In this document: one piece after another, positions 37,256 to 47,084 of the stretch
Numbering within the stretch: position 1 is the first letter of the stretch
Layout: the number at the start of each line of letters is the position of its first letter
Assembly: GCF_000763885.1 (NCBI RefSeq)
Contig: NZ_JRKO01000040.1
Span: 1 to 57,403, forward strand
Origin: Paracoccus versutus
Lineage (GTDB): Bacteria > Pseudomonadota > Alphaproteobacteria > Rhodobacterales > Rhodobacteraceae
DNA length: 57,403 nucleotides
Direction of reading: 5' to 3'
Notes under the pieces: model-generated
Seen by the model: only the letters and a program-made list of their open reading frames with translations
Database searches by the model: none
What the model was told of the DNA's origin: nothing
Program-made: the position numbers and the translations under genes

Positions 37256-37287
37256 CTGCGCACAGCCCGAACCGGAAAAGGAACACG

Positions 37288-40167
37288 ATGGTCGAACAGA
37301 ACCTGTTGCTCTTGCTTGTTCTGACGCCATTCGTGTCGGCCGCCCTGGCGGCCACACTTCCCATCCGGGCGCGCAACGCCGAAGCCTGGCTCGCCGGGCT
37401 GACGATGATCGTCGCGCTGGTGATCCTGGGCGTGCTCTACCCCGCCCTGACCGAGGGGCAAAGCATCACCGGCACCTTCCGCTGGGTCAGCTCCATCGGG
37501 CTTGACCTGACCTTCCGCATCGACGGGTTTTCCTGGCTGTTCATGGTGCTGGTGGCGGGAATCGGCTTCCTCGTCATCCTTTATGCGCGCTACTACATGT
37601 CGCCCGACGACCCGGTGCCGCGGCTCTATTCCAGCCTGCTGGCCTTTTGCGGCGCCATGTCGGGGCTGCTGCTGTCGGGCAACATCATCATGCTGGTGGT
37701 GTTCTGGGAACTGACCAGCATCGTGTCGTTCCTGCTGATCGGCTATTGGTTCCAGAGGCAGGACGCACGCGACGGCGCGCGGATGTCGCTGATCGTGACC
37801 GCCTCGGGCGGGCTGTGCCTGATGGTGGCGATGATCATCCTGGGCCAGATCGCCGGCAGCTACGAGCTGGACGCCGTGCTCAAGGCCGGGCCGCAGATCA
37901 CCAGCCACCGGCTTTATCCGGTGGTGCTGATCCTGTTCGTGCTGGGCGCCTTTACCAAATCGGCGCAATTCCCGTTCCATTTCTGGCTGCCCAATGCCAT
38001 GGCGGCGCCGACGCCGGTCTCGGCCTATCTGCATTCGGCGACCATGGTGAAGGCCGGGGTCTTCGTGCTGCTGCGCTTCCACCCGGCGCTGGGGGGCACG
38101 GATGCCTGGTTCCAGATCGTGACCGGCATCGGCATGACCACGCTGCTGCTGGGGGCGGTGGTGGCGCTGTTCCGCCACGACCTGAAGGGGCTCTTGGCCT
38201 ATTCCACCATCAGCCACCTGGGGCTGATCACGGCGCTGGCCGGGATCGGCAGCCCCTTTGCGCTGATCGCCGCCGTGTTCCACATCGTCAACCACGCCGT
38301 CTTCAAGGCCTCGCTGTTCATGGCCGCCGGCATCATCGACCACGAGACCGGCACCCGCGACATGCGCCGCCTGTCGGGCCTGGCGCGGGTCATGCCGGTG
38401 ACGGCGATGCTGGCGATCATCGCCTCGGGGGCGATGGCGGGGGTGCCGCTGCTGAACGGGTTCCTGTCCAAGGAGATGTTCTTCGAGGCGACCTATGTCT
38501 GGAACAACGGCGGCTCGCTGGACAATTTCGCGCCCTATGTCGCGGTGCTGGCCGGGGCGTTCAGCGCCGCCTATTCGCTGCGCTTCATCGTCACCGTGTT
38601 CTTCGGCCCGCCCGCCACCGACCTGCCGCAGGAACCGCATGAGCCGCCCTTGCTGATGCGCCTGCCGGTGGCGATCCTGGTGGCGATCTGCCTGGCGGTC
38701 GGCATGTTCCCGCAGCAGGTGCTGGGCACCTGGCTGCAGACCGCCAGCATGGCCGTGGTCGGCCCGGAACTGCCGCATTTCAGCCTCAAGATCTGGCACG
38801 GCGTCAACCCGCCCCTGATCATGAGCCTGATCGCCATGTCGCTGGGCGCGCTGATCTACCTGCTGCCGCGCCGGCTGATCGATTCGGGCGAGGACGGCAC
38901 GCGGCTGATGCGGCGGCTGGACTTTGCCCGCGGCTTCGACTGGCTGCTGCAGGTCTTTACCATCCGGCTGCCTCGCTTTGCGCTGCGGGTGCTGTCGGCG
39001 AACGGGCTTCAGTCGCAATTGCGCGCCATGGTGCTTTTGTCGCTGGCCGGGGCCTGGTTCGTGCTGCGCCGGCTGGACTGGAACGTGCCCATGCCGGAAC
39101 TGGGCGCAAGCGAGCTGGTCTTTGCCCTGCTGTGGCTGGTCGGCGGCACCTGCGCCGTCGGCGCCGCCTGGCAGGCCAAGTATCACCGTTTCGCGGCGCT
39201 GGTGCTGATGGGCGGGGCGGGGCTGGTGACTTGCGCCACCTTCGTCTGGCTGTCGGCGCCCGACCTGGCCGTGACCCAGCTGCTGGTCGAGATCGCCACC
39301 ACCGCGCTTCTGCTCCTGGGCCTGCGCTGGCTGCCCAAGCGCGACCAGGAGATCCCCGGCGACAACAACCTGACCGCCCGTTCGCGCCGGGCGCGCGACC
39401 TGCTGATCGCACTGGCCTGCGGCACGGGCATGACCGCGCTGGCGCTGGCGGTGCTGCTGACCCCGCCCGGCACCTCGCTGGGCGACTGGTTCCTGCGCAA
39501 CGCCTATGTCGAGGGCGGCGGCACCAATGTCGTCAACGTCATCCTGGTGGATTTCCGCGCCTTCGACACCTTCGGCGAGATCACCGTCCTCGCCGTCGTC
39601 GGGCTGACCGTCTATGCGCTGCTGCGCCGCTTCCGCCCCGCGCCCGAAAGCGTCGAGCGCCCGCGCCCGCAGCTCGATGCCGAGGAGCAGGCGCTGGAGG
39701 CCTATCTCTTCGTGCCTTCGGTGCTGATGCAATGGATGTTCGCGCCGATCATCGCGCTGGCGGCCTATCTGTTCTTCCGCGGCCACGACCTGCCGGGCGG
39801 GGGCTTCGCCGCCGGCGTCACCCTGGCCGTGGGCCTGCTCTTGCAATATGTCGCCGCCAATGTGCGCTGGGTCGAGGCGCGGATCACCGTGCTGCCGATG
39901 CGCTGGATGGCGGCGGGGCTGACCACCTCGGCGGCGGTCGGGGCGGGATCGTGGATCTTCGGCTATCCCTTCCTCAGCGCGCATGCGCAATATCTCGAGT
40001 TCCCGGTCATCGGCAAGGTGCCCTTCTCGACCGCGATGCTGTTCGATTTCGGCGTGTTCTCGACCGTGCTGGGCGCCATCGTGCTGATGCTGATCGCCAT
40101 TGCCCACCAGTCGCTGCGCGTCGCCCCGCGCGCCCGCGCGCCCGAAACCGACGAGGAGACGCGCTGA
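37288..40167 (+). CDS. mrpA: Mrp-type cation/proton antiporter subunit A, fused A-B form
   Basis: 959 residues. The first ~600 are the NuoL-like proton channel (about 14-16 membrane segments) with conserved WELTSIVSFLLIG and FTKSAQFPFHFWLPNAMAAPTPVSAYLHSA. Next are MrpA C-terminal segments, then an MrpB domain (about 815-945) with the RGHDLPGGGFAAG motif. Fusion of B into A defines six-gene group 2 systems, such as the Sinorhizobium pha genes. The complex exchanges Na+ or K+ for protons in the inner membrane and supports alkali and salt tolerance. AAAGGA precedes ATG 37288, and it overlaps mrpC by 1 nt. Confidence 0.95.
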   Translation: MVEQNLLLLLVLTPFVSAALAATLPIRARNAEAWLAGLTMIVALVILGVLYPALTEGQSITGTFRWVSSIGLDLTFRIDGFSWLFMVLVAGIGFLVILYARYYMSPDDPVPRLYSSLLAFCGAMSGLLLSGNIIMLVVFWELTSIVSFLLIGYWFQRQDARDGARMSLIVTASGGLCLMVAMIILGQIAGSYELDAVLKAGPQITSHRLYPVVLILFVLGAFTKSAQFPFHFWLPNAMAAPTPVSAYLHSATMVKAGVFVLLRFHPALGGTDAWFQIVTGIGMTTLLLGAVVALFRHDLKGLLAYSTISHLGLITALAGIGSPFALIAAVFHIVNHAVFKASLFMAAGIIDHETGTRDMRRLSGLARVMPVTAMLAIIASGAMAGVPLLNGFLSKEMFFEATYVWNNGGSLDNFAPYVAVLAGAFSAAYSLRFIVTVFFGPPATDLPQEPHEPPLLMRLPVAILVAICLAVGMFPQQVLGTWLQTASMAVVGPELPHFSLKIWHGVNPPLIMSLIAMSLGALIYLLPRRLIDSGEDGTRLMRRLDFARGFDWLLQVFTIRLPRFALRVLSANGLQSQLRAMVLLSLAGAWFVLRRLDWNVPMPELGASELVFALLWLVGGTCAVGAAWQAKYHRFAALVLMGGAGLVTCATFVWLSAPDLAVTQLLVEIATTALLLLGLRWLPKRDQEIPGDNNLTARSRRARDLLIALACGTGMTALALAVLLTPPGTSLGDWFLRNAYVEGGGTNVVNVILVDFRAFDTFGEITVLAVVGLTVYALLRRFRPAPESVERPRPQLDAEEQALEAYLFVPSVLMQWMFAPIIALAAYLFFRGHDLPGGGFAAGVTLAVGLLLQYVAANVRWVEARITVLPMRWMAAGLTTSAAVGAGSWIFGYPFLSAHAQYLEFPVIGKVPFSTAMLFDFGVFSTVLGAIVLMLIAIAHQSLRVAPRARAPETDEETR

Positions 40168-40511
40168 TGGAACTGATCCTTGCCCTGGCCATCGGCATCC
40201 TGGTCGGCTCCGGCGTCTGGCTGCTGCTGCGGCCGCGGTCCTACCAGGTCATCATCGGCCTTTGCCTGCTGGCCTATGGCGTCAACCTGTTCATCTTTGC
40301 CATGGGCCGGCTTTACGTCGGCGCCGCGCCGATCATGCCCAAGGGCGGCTTCGTCGATCCGACCGCCTATGCCGACCCGGTGCCGCAGGCGCTGGTGCTG
40401 ACCGCCATCGTCATCAGCTTCGCCACCACGGCGCTGTTCCTGGTGCTGATGATCGCCTCGCGCGGGGCCACCGGCACCGACCACGTGGACGGCAGGGAGC
40501 GTCATCCATGA
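40167..40511 (+). CDS. mrpC: Mrp antiporter subunit C (NuoK-like)
   Basis: 114 residues, three membrane segments. The motif GLCLLAYGVNLFIFAMGRL and DPVPQALVLTAIVISFATTALFLVL are the NuoK/MrpC hallmarks; the middle stretch carries the conserved acidic-linked QALVLTAIVI core. It starts at the base that ends the mrpA stop (TGATG). The soluble C-terminus is short. Works as a membrane-core subunit of the antiporter. Confidence 0.93.
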   Translation: MELILALAIGILVGSGVWLLLRPRSYQVIIGLCLLAYGVNLFIFAMGRLYVGAAPIMPKGGFVDPTAYADPVPQALVLTAIVISFATTALFLVLMIASRGATGTDHVDGRERHP

Positions 40512-42256
40512 TGAACGATGCGGCCATGCCCGACCATTTGATGATCGCGCCGATCCTGATCCCGCTGGTGGCCGGCGCGCTCATGCTGTTTTACAGCGAC
40601 CGCAACCGGCAGACCAAGCTGATCATGGGGCTGGTGGCGGTGGGGCTGACCTTCCTGGCCTCGGTCGAGTTGATGGCCGACGTCAAATCCGCGACCGAAC
40701 AGGGCGGCACCGTGGTCGGGCTTTACCGGCTGGGCGACTGGCCGGTGCCGATCGGCATCGTGCTGGTGCTGGACCGGCTTTCGGCGATGATGGTGATGCT
40801 GACGGCGCTTCTGGCCGCGCCCTCGCTGATCTATGCCGCCGCCGGCTGGCACGGCAAGGGCCAGCATTACCACAGCATGTTCCAGTTCCTGCTGGCGGGG
40901 GTGAACGGCTCGTTCCTGACCGGCGACCTGTTCAACCTGTTCGTGTTCTTCGAGGTGATGCTCGCGGCCTCATACGGGCTGATGCTGCACGGCTCGGGGC
41001 CCGAGCGGATCAAGGCCGGGCTGCATTACCTGGCGGTGAACCTGGCGGCCTCGCTGTTCTTCCTGATCGGGGTGGCGCTGGTCTATGGCACCACCGGCAC
41101 GCTGAACATGGCCGACATCGGCCGCGCGCTCTATTGGCTCGACGATGCCGAGCGGCTGCTGTTCCACGCCGCGGCGACCTTCCTGGGGCTGGCCTTCCTG
41201 ATCAAGGCGGCGGCCTGGCCCCTGTGCTTCTGGCTGCCGCCGACCTATGGCGCCGCCTCGCCGCCCGCCGCCGCGATCATGGCGATCATGACCAAGGTCG
41301 GCATCTATGTCATCCTGCGGCTGTCGCTTCTGGTGCTGGGACCGGATGCCGGGCCCTCGGCGGGCTTCGGCGCCTCGGTGCTGATGATCGGCGGGGTGGT
41401 GACGATGGCATTCGGCATGATCGGCATCCTCGGCACGCCGGAACTGGTGCGCAAGGGCGGCTATCTGGCGATCATCTCGTCGGGGACGGTGCTGGCCGCG
41501 ATCGGCTTTGCCCAGGCGGGGGGCGGCAGCTCCATGCTGGGCGGCGCGCTTTACTACATGGTGGGCTCGACCGCGGCCATCTCGGCCTTCTTCCTGATCG
41601 CCGAGCCGGTCAGCCGCAACGACGAGGGCGACGACGACGCCCCGGCCGAGGACGACGGCTTCGACCCGCTGTCGGAACGCTGGGCGCCGATGGGGCTGGG
41701 CACGGTCGAGGACACCACCGCCCCCGCCAGCCAGCGCACCGTCAGCTGGCTGACCATGGCGATCTGCTTCGGCCTGGTCGCGGCGATGATCGCCGGCCTG
41801 CCGCCGATGCCCGGCTTCATCGGCAAGTTCGCCATCCTGCGCGGCGCGGTGCAGGACAACCTGCCCGCCTCGGGCCACCTGCCGGTCATCCTGTGGGCCT
41901 ATGCCGCCATGCTGATCCTGTCGGGGCTGGGGGCGCTGATCGCGCTGATGCGCTTCGGCATCCGCCGCTTCTGGGCCGAGGAAGGCCCGACCCCGCGCAT
42001 CCTGGCGCTGGAGGTGGTGCCGGTGGTCATGCTGCTGGGCATGATCGGCCTGCAGACCGTGCGCTCGGACGCGCTTCTGGGCTATACCAGCGCCACGGCC
42101 GACGCGCTGCTGGAGCCGCGCGTCTATCGCAGCGCGGTGCTGGCCGAGGCGCAGGACGTGCGCGCCGCGCCGGTGCAGAGCCTGAGCCCCGATCCGCTGC
42201 CCGAGCCTGAGGCCGAAGCCGAGCCCGAAAACGGGCCAGAGGAGGGCGCGCAATGA
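40508..42256 (+). CDS. mrpD: Mrp antiporter subunit D (NuoN/NuoM-like)
   Basis: 582 residues, about 14 membrane segments. It has [16 protein letters not shown] (Glu in the channel), [38 protein letters not shown], and [18 protein letters not shown]. The region near 370-415 has an acidic cytoplasmic loop ([15 protein letters not shown]), and the C-terminus is an unusual Glu/Pro tail ([18 protein letters not shown]). Paired start codons ATG 40508 and 40511 overlap mrpC. It forms the second proton channel of the complex. Confidence 0.94.
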   Translation: MMNDAAMPDHLMIAPILIPLVAGALMLFYSDRNRQTKLIMGLVAVGLTFLASVELMADVKSATEQGGTVVGLYRLGDWPVPIGIVLVLDRLSAMMVMLTALLAAPSLIYAAAGWHGKGQHYHSMFQFLLAGVNGSFLTGDLFNLFVFFEVMLAASYGLMLHGSGPERIKAGLHYLAVNLAASLFFLIGVALVYGTTGTLNMADIGRALYWLDDAERLLFHAAATFLGLAFLIKAAAWPLCFWLPPTYGAASPPAAAIMAIMTKVGIYVILRLSLLVLGPDAGPSAGFGASVLMIGGVVTMAFGMIGILGTPELVRKGGYLAIISSGTVLAAIGFAQAGGGSSMLGGALYYMVGSTAAISAFFLIAEPVSRNDEGDDDAPAEDDGFDPLSERWAPMGLGTVEDTTAPASQRTVSWLTMAICFGLVAAMIAGLPPMPGFIGKFAILRGAVQDNLPASGHLPVILWAYAAMLILSGLGALIALMRFGIRRFWAEEGPTPRILALEVVPVVMLLGMIGLQTVRSDALLGYTSATADALLEPRVYRSAVLAEAQDVRAAPVQSLSPDPLPEPEAEAEPENGPEEGAQ

Positions 42257-42741
42257 GCCGCTTCGTCCCCCATCCCGTGCTTTCGGCCGTGCTGGTGCTG
42301 ATGTGGCTGTTCCTGACCGCCTTCACCCCCGGCCACCTGCTGCTCGGCACGCTGATCGCGCTGGGGGCGGGCTGGTCGGTCGAGCACTTGCATCCGCCCA
42401 AGCCGGTCTTCCGGCGCTGGCTGGCGATCCCCAAGCTGATGGCGGTGGTGGCGCTGGACATCCTGCGCTCCAACATCGCCGTGGCGCGGGTGCTGATCCT
42501 GGGCCCCGACCATCCGAAATACCATTCGGGCTTCGTCGAGCTGACGCTGCGCTTGCGCGATCCCAATGCGCTGGCGGTGCTGGCGATCATCCTGACCGGC
42601 ACCCCCGGCACCGCCTGGATCGAATTCGACCAGGAGGAAGGCCGGCTGCTGCTGCATGTCCTCGACCTGCGCAGCGACGACGACTGGCAAAGCCTGATCC
42701 GCGACCGCTACGAGGCGCTGCTCATGGAGATATTCGAATGA
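42253..42741 (+). CDS. mrpE: Mrp antiporter subunit E
   Basis: 162 residues: two to three N-terminal membrane segments ([23 protein letters not shown]), then a soluble domain with the MrpE pattern [22 protein letters not shown] and [28 protein letters not shown] overlap with mrpD. MrpE is needed for complex assembly. Confidence 0.92.
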   Translation: MSRFVPHPVLSAVLVLMWLFLTAFTPGHLLLGTLIALGAGWSVEHLHPPKPVFRRWLAIPKLMAVVALDILRSNIAVARVLILGPDHPKYHSGFVELTLRLRDPNALAVLAIILTGTPGTAWIEFDQEEGRLLLHVLDLRSDDDWQSLIRDRYEALLMEIFE

Positions 42742-43019
42742 CGGCCGAGATCCTGCGATTCGCCCTGGGCTATGCCCAGATCGCCCTGATCCTGGCCCTG
42801 GGGCTGGCCTGCTGGCGGATGCTGCGCGGGCCGCGGGCGCAGGACCGCGTTCTGGCGCTCGACACGATGTACAGCATCGCCATGCTGCTGTTTCTGGTCA
42901 TCGGCATGGGCAACGGCAATGTCTTCTTCTTCGAGGGCGCGCTGGTCATCGCCGTGCTGGGCTTTGTCACCACGGTCTGCGCCGCCAAGTTCCTGATGCG
43001 GGGCGAGGTGATCGAATGA
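42738..43019 (+). CDS. mrpF: Mrp antiporter subunit F
   Basis: 93 residues, three membrane segments. It has the family block [27 protein letters not shown], with the conserved arginine-aspartate region, then [19 protein letters not shown]. Overlaps mrpE and mrpG by 4 nt each. Confidence 0.93.
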   Translation: MTAEILRFALGYAQIALILALGLACWRMLRGPRAQDRVLALDTMYSIAMLLFLVIGMGNGNVFFFEGALVIAVLGFVTTVCAAKFLMRGEVIE

Positions 43020-43429
43020 TGCATCTGGAGCAACTGCCGCCCTGGGCCGCCGTCATCATCGCGCTGTTCGTGGTGGTCGGCGCCTCGCTGACGCTGCTGG
43101 GCGGGGTCGGCCTGGTGCGGCTGAAAAGCTTCTACCAGCGGCTGCACGCGCCGACGCTGGGCTACAGCTATGGCACGCTGCTGATCATCCTGGCCTCGAT
43201 GCTGATGTTCTCGCTGGCCGAGGGGCGCGTGGTGGTGCATGAGCTGATGATCGGCATCTTCATCATGGTCACGACGCCGATCACGCTGTTGATGCTGGGC
43301 CGGGCGGCGCTGCGCCGCGACCGCGACCGCAAGCTGGGCCATGACGAGGTGGTGCCGCCCCGCATCCGCAGCACCGAGCCCCCCGCCGAGACCGAGACCG
43401 AATCCGAGACCGGCGATCCGCAGCCCTAG
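43016..43429 (+). CDS. mrpG: Mrp antiporter subunit G
   Basis: 137 residues, with three membrane segments in the first ~105. The conserved motif [21 protein letters not shown] is the MrpG/PhaG signature. The last ~30 residues are a Glu/Thr/Pro-rich tail ([19 protein letters not shown]) that is longer and more acidic than usual. The stop codon overlaps the aroB stop by 4 nt on the opposite strand. Confidence 0.93.
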   Translation: MMHLEQLPPWAAVIIALFVVVGASLTLLGGVGLVRLKSFYQRLHAPTLGYSYGTLLIILASMLMFSLAEGRVVVHELMIGIFIMVTTPITLLMLGRAALRRDRDRKLGHDEVVPPRIRSTEPPAETETESETGDPQP

Positions 43430-44529
43430 CGCGATTGCGCCAGCACCTGCCGCAGCAGGGCGGGGTCGACCGCATCGGTGACGAAGGCCTGGCCGATGCC
43501 GCGCGCCAGGACGAAGCGCAGCTTGCCGTCCTGCACCTTCTTGTCCTGCGCCATCAGCCCGATCAGCGCCTCGTCGTCGGGCAGCTCGCCCGGAATGTCG
43601 GCGATGCGCGCCGGCATGCCCATGGCGGCGAAATGCGCCGCCACCCGCGACGGCGCCTCCTGGCTGCACAGGCCCAGCTTGGCCGAAAGCTCGAAGGCCA
43701 GCGCGCAGCCGATCGCCACCCCCTCGCCATGCAGCAGCCGGTCGGAATAGCCGGTGGCCGATTCCAGCGCATGGCCGAAGGTATGGCCCAGGTTCAGCAG
43801 CGCGCGCTCGCCCTGCTCGGTCTCGTCGCGCTGCACGATGCCGGCCTTCATCGCCACCGAATGGCGCACGGCGCGCAGCCGCCGCGCCGGGTCGGCCGCC
43901 AGCCCGCCGGCATTGGCTTCCAGCCATTCGAAGAAGCCCTCGTCGCCCAGCAGCCCGTATTTCGCCACCTCGCCATAGCCGGCGCGGAAATCGCGCGGCG
44001 TCAGGGTGGTCAGCACGTCGATGTCGGCCAGCACCAGCGCCGGCTGGTGGAAGGCGCCGATCAGGTTCTTGCCCTGCGGGCTGTTGATCCCGGTCTTGCC
44101 GCCGACCGAACTGTCCACCTGCGCCAGCAGCGTCGTCGGGATCTGCACGAAGCGCACGCCGCGGCGCAGGATCGCGGCGGCAAAGCCCGCCAGGTCGCCG
44201 ATCACCCCGCCGCCAAGGGCGATCACCAGGTCGTTGCGCTCGATCCGCTGGGCCAGCAGCCATTCCACGGCGCGGCCCAGCTCGGCCCAGCATTTCGTCG
44301 CCTCGCCGGCGGGCAGGGCCAGCGCCGGAGCCTCGATCCCCTGCCGGGCCAGCGCCTCGCGCAGCGCCGGCAGGTGCAGCGCCGCCACCGTCTCGTCGGT
44401 CAGGACGGCGACGCGGCGGCGGCCGGCCAGCGCGACGATCTCTTCGCCCGCGCGGGCCAGCAGGCCCTGGCCGATGCGCACGTCATAGGAACGCGCGCCC
44501 AGGTCGACATGGACGGTTTCGATGCTCAT
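43426..44529 (-). CDS. aroB: 3-dehydroquinate synthase
   Basis: 367 residues. The NAD-binding Rossmann part contains LTDETVAAL and LALPAGEATK, and the motif GGGVIGDLAGFAAAILRRG at about 100-118. The zinc ligands are provided by the glutamate in GYGEVAKYG and histidines in LNLGHTFGHALE and LLHGEGVAIG. It turns DAHP into 3-dehydroquinate, the second shikimate-pathway step. It overlaps the aroK stop by 4 nt (ATGA), a coupling common in this class. Convergent with mrpG. Confidence 0.96.
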   Translation of the reverse strand: MSIETVHVDLGARSYDVRIGQGLLARAGEEIVALAGRRRVAVLTDETVAALHLPALREALARQGIEAPALALPAGEATKCWAELGRAVEWLLAQRIERNDLVIALGGGVIGDLAGFAAAILRRGVRFVQIPTTLLAQVDSSVGGKTGINSPQGKNLIGAFHQPALVLADIDVLTTLTPRDFRAGYGEVAKYGLLGDEGFFEWLEANAGGLAADPARRLRAVRHSVAMKAGIVQRDETEQGERALLNLGHTFGHALESATGYSDRLLHGEGVAIGCALAFELSAKLGLCSQEAPSRVAAHFAAMGMPARIADIPGELPDDEALIGLMAQDKKVQDGKLRFVLARGIGQAFVTDAVDPALLRQVLAQSR

Positions 44530-45062
44530 TTGCCCTCCAGGATCGCCGGATCATGCGCGCGGATCGCGTCCAGCACGCGGTCCGCCGTCTGTTCGATGCT
44601 GTCGCCGCGCTGCGCGGGGACGCGGATGTCGGCCTGCGCATAGACCGGGCTGCGCTCGGCCAGCAGCCGCTCCAGCGTGCCGCGCGGGTCGGGGGTCTGC
44701 AGCAGCGGCCGCGTCGGCCGGTGCCGGACCCGGTGCCAGAGCGTCTCCAGGTCGCAGTCGAGCCAGACCGAGACCCCCTCTTCGCCGATGCGGGCGCGGT
44801 TCTCGGGGCGCAGCCAGGCGCCGCCGCCGGTCGAGACCACGCCCGGCCCCGAGGCCAGCACCCGGCCCAGCACCTCTGATTCGCGGGCGCGAAAGAAGTC
44901 CTCGCCGTCGCGGGCAAAGATTTCCGGGATGGTCATGGCGGCCGCGCGCTCGATCTCGGCATCGGTATCCGAGAACGGCCTGCGCAACCGGCGCGCAAGT
45001 TCGCCCCCGATCGCGGTCTTGCCCGCCCCCATCATTCCGATCAGCACGATGTTACGCCGCAT
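44526..45062 (-). CDS. aroK: Shikimate kinase
   Basis: 178 residues. P-loop GMMGAGKTAIG at residues 9-19, SDTDAEIERAA with the shikimate-binding Asp, FRARESEVL, and GGGAWLRPENR. The lid region has RPTRPLLQ. It phosphorylates shikimate with ATP. ATG 45062 is chosen as the natural P-loop-proximal start; a GTG-GTG-ATG run precedes it, and the Shine-Dalgarno is weak. The aroK-aroB pair faces the xerD-containing operon divergently, an arrangement common in alphaproteobacteria. Confidence 0.94.
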   Translation of the reverse strand: MRRNIVLIGMMGAGKTAIGGELARRLRRPFSDTDAEIERAAAMTIPEIFARDGEDFFRARESEVLGRVLASGPGVVSTGGGAWLRPENRARIGEEGVSVWLDCDLETLWHRVRHRPTRPLLQTPDPRGTLERLLAERSPVYAQADIRVPAQRGDSIEQTADRVLDAIRAHDPAILEGK

Positions 45063-45187
45063 CACCACCCGGATCCCGCCTCTTGCAACCGGACAGACTG
45101 ATGGCGTGATCTTTCGGGAAATGCCATATATATTTCGCAAGAACCGGCGACAGACCGGCAAGCATATCGAGGCGGAAGGGGCAATTC
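45063..45187. other. Divergent intergenic region between aroK and the small membrane protein gene
   Basis: 125 nt with an AT-rich stretch (CATATATATTTCG at about 45123-45135) amid GC-rich DNA. It probably holds promoters for both directions, but I could not assign -35/-10 pairs with confidence. No tRNA or structured RNA recognised. Confidence 0.35.
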
Positions 45188-45475
45188 ATGCGGCTTTTGA
45201 AGGTGGTGGTGGTTCTGGTCATCCTGATTCTGGCGGGCCTGGCCGGCTATGCCTATTTCGGCGACATGAGTTCCGACCCGCGCGAGATGCGGATGCCGGT
45301 CGAACTGGACCTGGGCGCGCAAAGGGCCGCCGCCCCGGCATCGACCCCGGCATCGACCTCGACCACGACCCAAACGCCGGCCCCTTCGACGGCCACGGCC
45401 CCCGACGACGGCGATGCCGCCCAGTCCGCCCCGGCGGCCGAGGATGCGGGGGCGGGGCAGAATGACCTCGACTGA
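45188..45475 (+). CDS. Small single-span membrane protein with Ala/Thr/Pro-rich tail
   Basis: 95 residues. A hydrophobic segment (VVVVLVILILAGLAGYAYF) at residues 6-24, preceded by basic residues, anchors it with a periplasmic low-complexity Ala/Thr/Ser/Pro tail. Near DPREMRMPVELDLGAQ a short conserved-looking block appears. No function is assignable. GGAAGGGG precedes ATG 45188. It overlaps the next gene by 14 nt, the first of a four-gene chain of overlapping frames ending with corC. Confidence 0.7.
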   Translation: MRLLKVVVVLVILILAGLAGYAYFGDMSSDPREMRMPVELDLGAQRAAAPASTPASTSTTTQTPAPSTATAPDDGDAAQSAPAAEDAGAGQNDLD

Positions 45476-47084
45476 CGGCCTTGGCCTGGCCTGCGCCCTG
45501 GTGGCCGGGCTGGCGCTTGCCCTGCCCGCCGGGGCCAAGCCGCCGCTTTCGGCCAGCGACTGGCTGTCGGGCAGCGTGCGCGAGCCCGACAACATCTCGT
45601 CCTGGCGGCCCGGCGACGCGCGCCCGCCCGAGCTGAGGCAGCGCGCCCGGCGCGAGCTTGCGCCCACCGGCGCGGTCGAGCCGGTCGGCGTGACCCGGCT
45701 GGGCGAGGGCAATCCCGACGGCAAGGGCACCGTCTCGCCGCGGGCGGCGGGGCTTCCGGCCGATCTTTGGGGCGACAGCGAGGCGGCGGTGCTGGTGCGG
45801 CTGATCCGCAGCCCGAACCCGCGCCTGCCGGCGCTGCGGCGGCTGGAGCGGCGGCTGCTGGCCGCGCAACTGCGCCCGGCCCGGACCGAGGCCGGGCAGG
45901 AAGGCACGCTGTTCCTGGCCCGCGTCGACAAGCTGCTGGACATGGGTGCCACCGGCGCCGCCAAGGAGCTGCTGAAGGCCGCCGGCCCCGGCGACCCGCA
46001 GCGGTTCCGGCGGCTGTTCGACATCGCGCTTCTGTCCGGCGACGAGGCCCAGGCCTGCGAGACCATGGACCGCACCCCCGGCGTCGCCCCCAGCTTTCCG
46101 GCGCGCATCTTCTGCCTGGCCTTCGGCGGCGACTGGGCGGCGGCGGCGCTGGTGTTTCACGGCGCGCAGGCCATGGGGCGGATCGACCCGCAGATGGCGA
46201 CGCTCCTGGCGCATTACCTGGACGACGGCTATTCCGACAGCGCCGAGGAGCTGGTGCCGCCCGCCGTGGTCACGCCGCTGGAGCTGCGCCTGCACGAGGC
46301 CATCGGCCAGCCCCTGCCCTCGTCCAGCCTGCCCCTGGCCTTCGCCCTGGCGGACCTGGACCAGAACGAGGGCTGGAAGGCGCGGCTGGACGCGGCCGAG
46401 CGGCTGGCGCGGGCGGGGGCGATCCCGGCCTCGCAGCTGCGCATGATCTATCTGGAGCAGAAGCCCGCCGCCTCGGGCGGGGTCTGGGACCGCGCGGGCG
46501 CGGTGCAGGCGCTGGCCGATGCGCTGCTGATGCGCGACGTGGCGGGCGTCGGCCACGCCCTGCCCCGCGCCTTCGACGCCATGGTCGCGGCGGGGCTTGG
46601 CCCGGCGCTGGCCGACATGGTCGGGGCCGAGGTCGGCGCGCTGGGGCTGGATGGCCGCGCCGGCCGCATCGCGCTGTGGCTGGCGCTGCAGGCCGCGCAG
46701 CCGCAGGTGGTGCAGGCCCCGCCCGCCGATGCCGCGCCTTTCGAGCTGTGGCTTTTGCGCTTTGCCGAGGGCGAGCCGCAATCCGCCCCGCCGCAGGGCG
46801 AGGGCGAGCCGCGGGCGGCCGCGCTTTTCCCCGCCTTCCTTGGCCCGTCGGAGCAGAACCTGCCGGACAGCGCCGCGCAGCTGATCCTGGCCAATCGGCG
46901 GGGCGAGGCGCTGCTGGCCGCCATCGCCGATGTCGATGCCGGGCTCGACGGCGACCTGCCGCGGGCGGCGCAGGGCCTGCGCGTCCTGCGCGTGCTGGGC
47001 CAGCAGGAAATCGCGCGCCAGGCGGCGATCGAGCTGATCCTGGCCCCGGTGATGGCGCCCCCGCCGGGCGCCGGCGCACCGTGA
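45462..47084 (+). CDS. Secreted alanine-rich protein of unknown function
   Basis: 540 residues with a signal peptide (LACALVAGLALALPAGAKP, cleavage after AGA). The body is helical, alanine/leucine rich and repetitive (RRLERRLLAAQLRPARTEAG, AKELLKAAGPGDPQRFRRLF), reminiscent of tetratricopeptide-like or solenoid proteins, though I cannot identify an exact family. Two cysteines (EAQACETM and IFCLAF) may form a disulphide. Proteins of this kind lie directly upstream of xerD in related genomes as I recall, but that is not checked here. It overlaps the preceding gene and xerD, implying co-translation. Confidence 0.7.
   Translation: MTSTDGLGLACALVAGLALALPAGAKPPLSASDWLSGSVREPDNISSWRPGDARPPELRQRARRELAPTGAVEPVGVTRLGEGNPDGKGTVSPRAAGLPADLWGDSEAAVLVRLIRSPNPRLPALRRLERRLLAAQLRPARTEAGQEGTLFLARVDKLLDMGATGAAKELLKAAGPGDPQRFRRLFDIALLSGDEAQACETMDRTPGVAPSFPARIFCLAFGGDWAAAALVFHGAQAMGRIDPQMATLLAHYLDDGYSDSAEELVPPAVVTPLELRLHEAIGQPLPSSSLPLAFALADLDQNEGWKARLDAAERLARAGAIPASQLRMIYLEQKPAASGGVWDRAGAVQALADALLMRDVAGVGHALPRAFDAMVAAGLGPALADMVGAEVGALGLDGRAGRIALWLALQAAQPQVVQAPPADAAPFELWLLRFAEGEPQSAPPQGEGEPRAAALFPAFLGPSEQNLPDSAAQLILANRRGEALLAAIADVDAGLDGDLPRAAQGLRVLRVLGQQEIARQAAIELILAPVMAPPPGAGAP

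Noticed and set aside
37252..40107. 951-codon minus-strand frame opposite mrpA
   Set aside because: Low-complexity His/Gln/Arg composition and no domain; it is a shadow of the high-GC mrpA codons.
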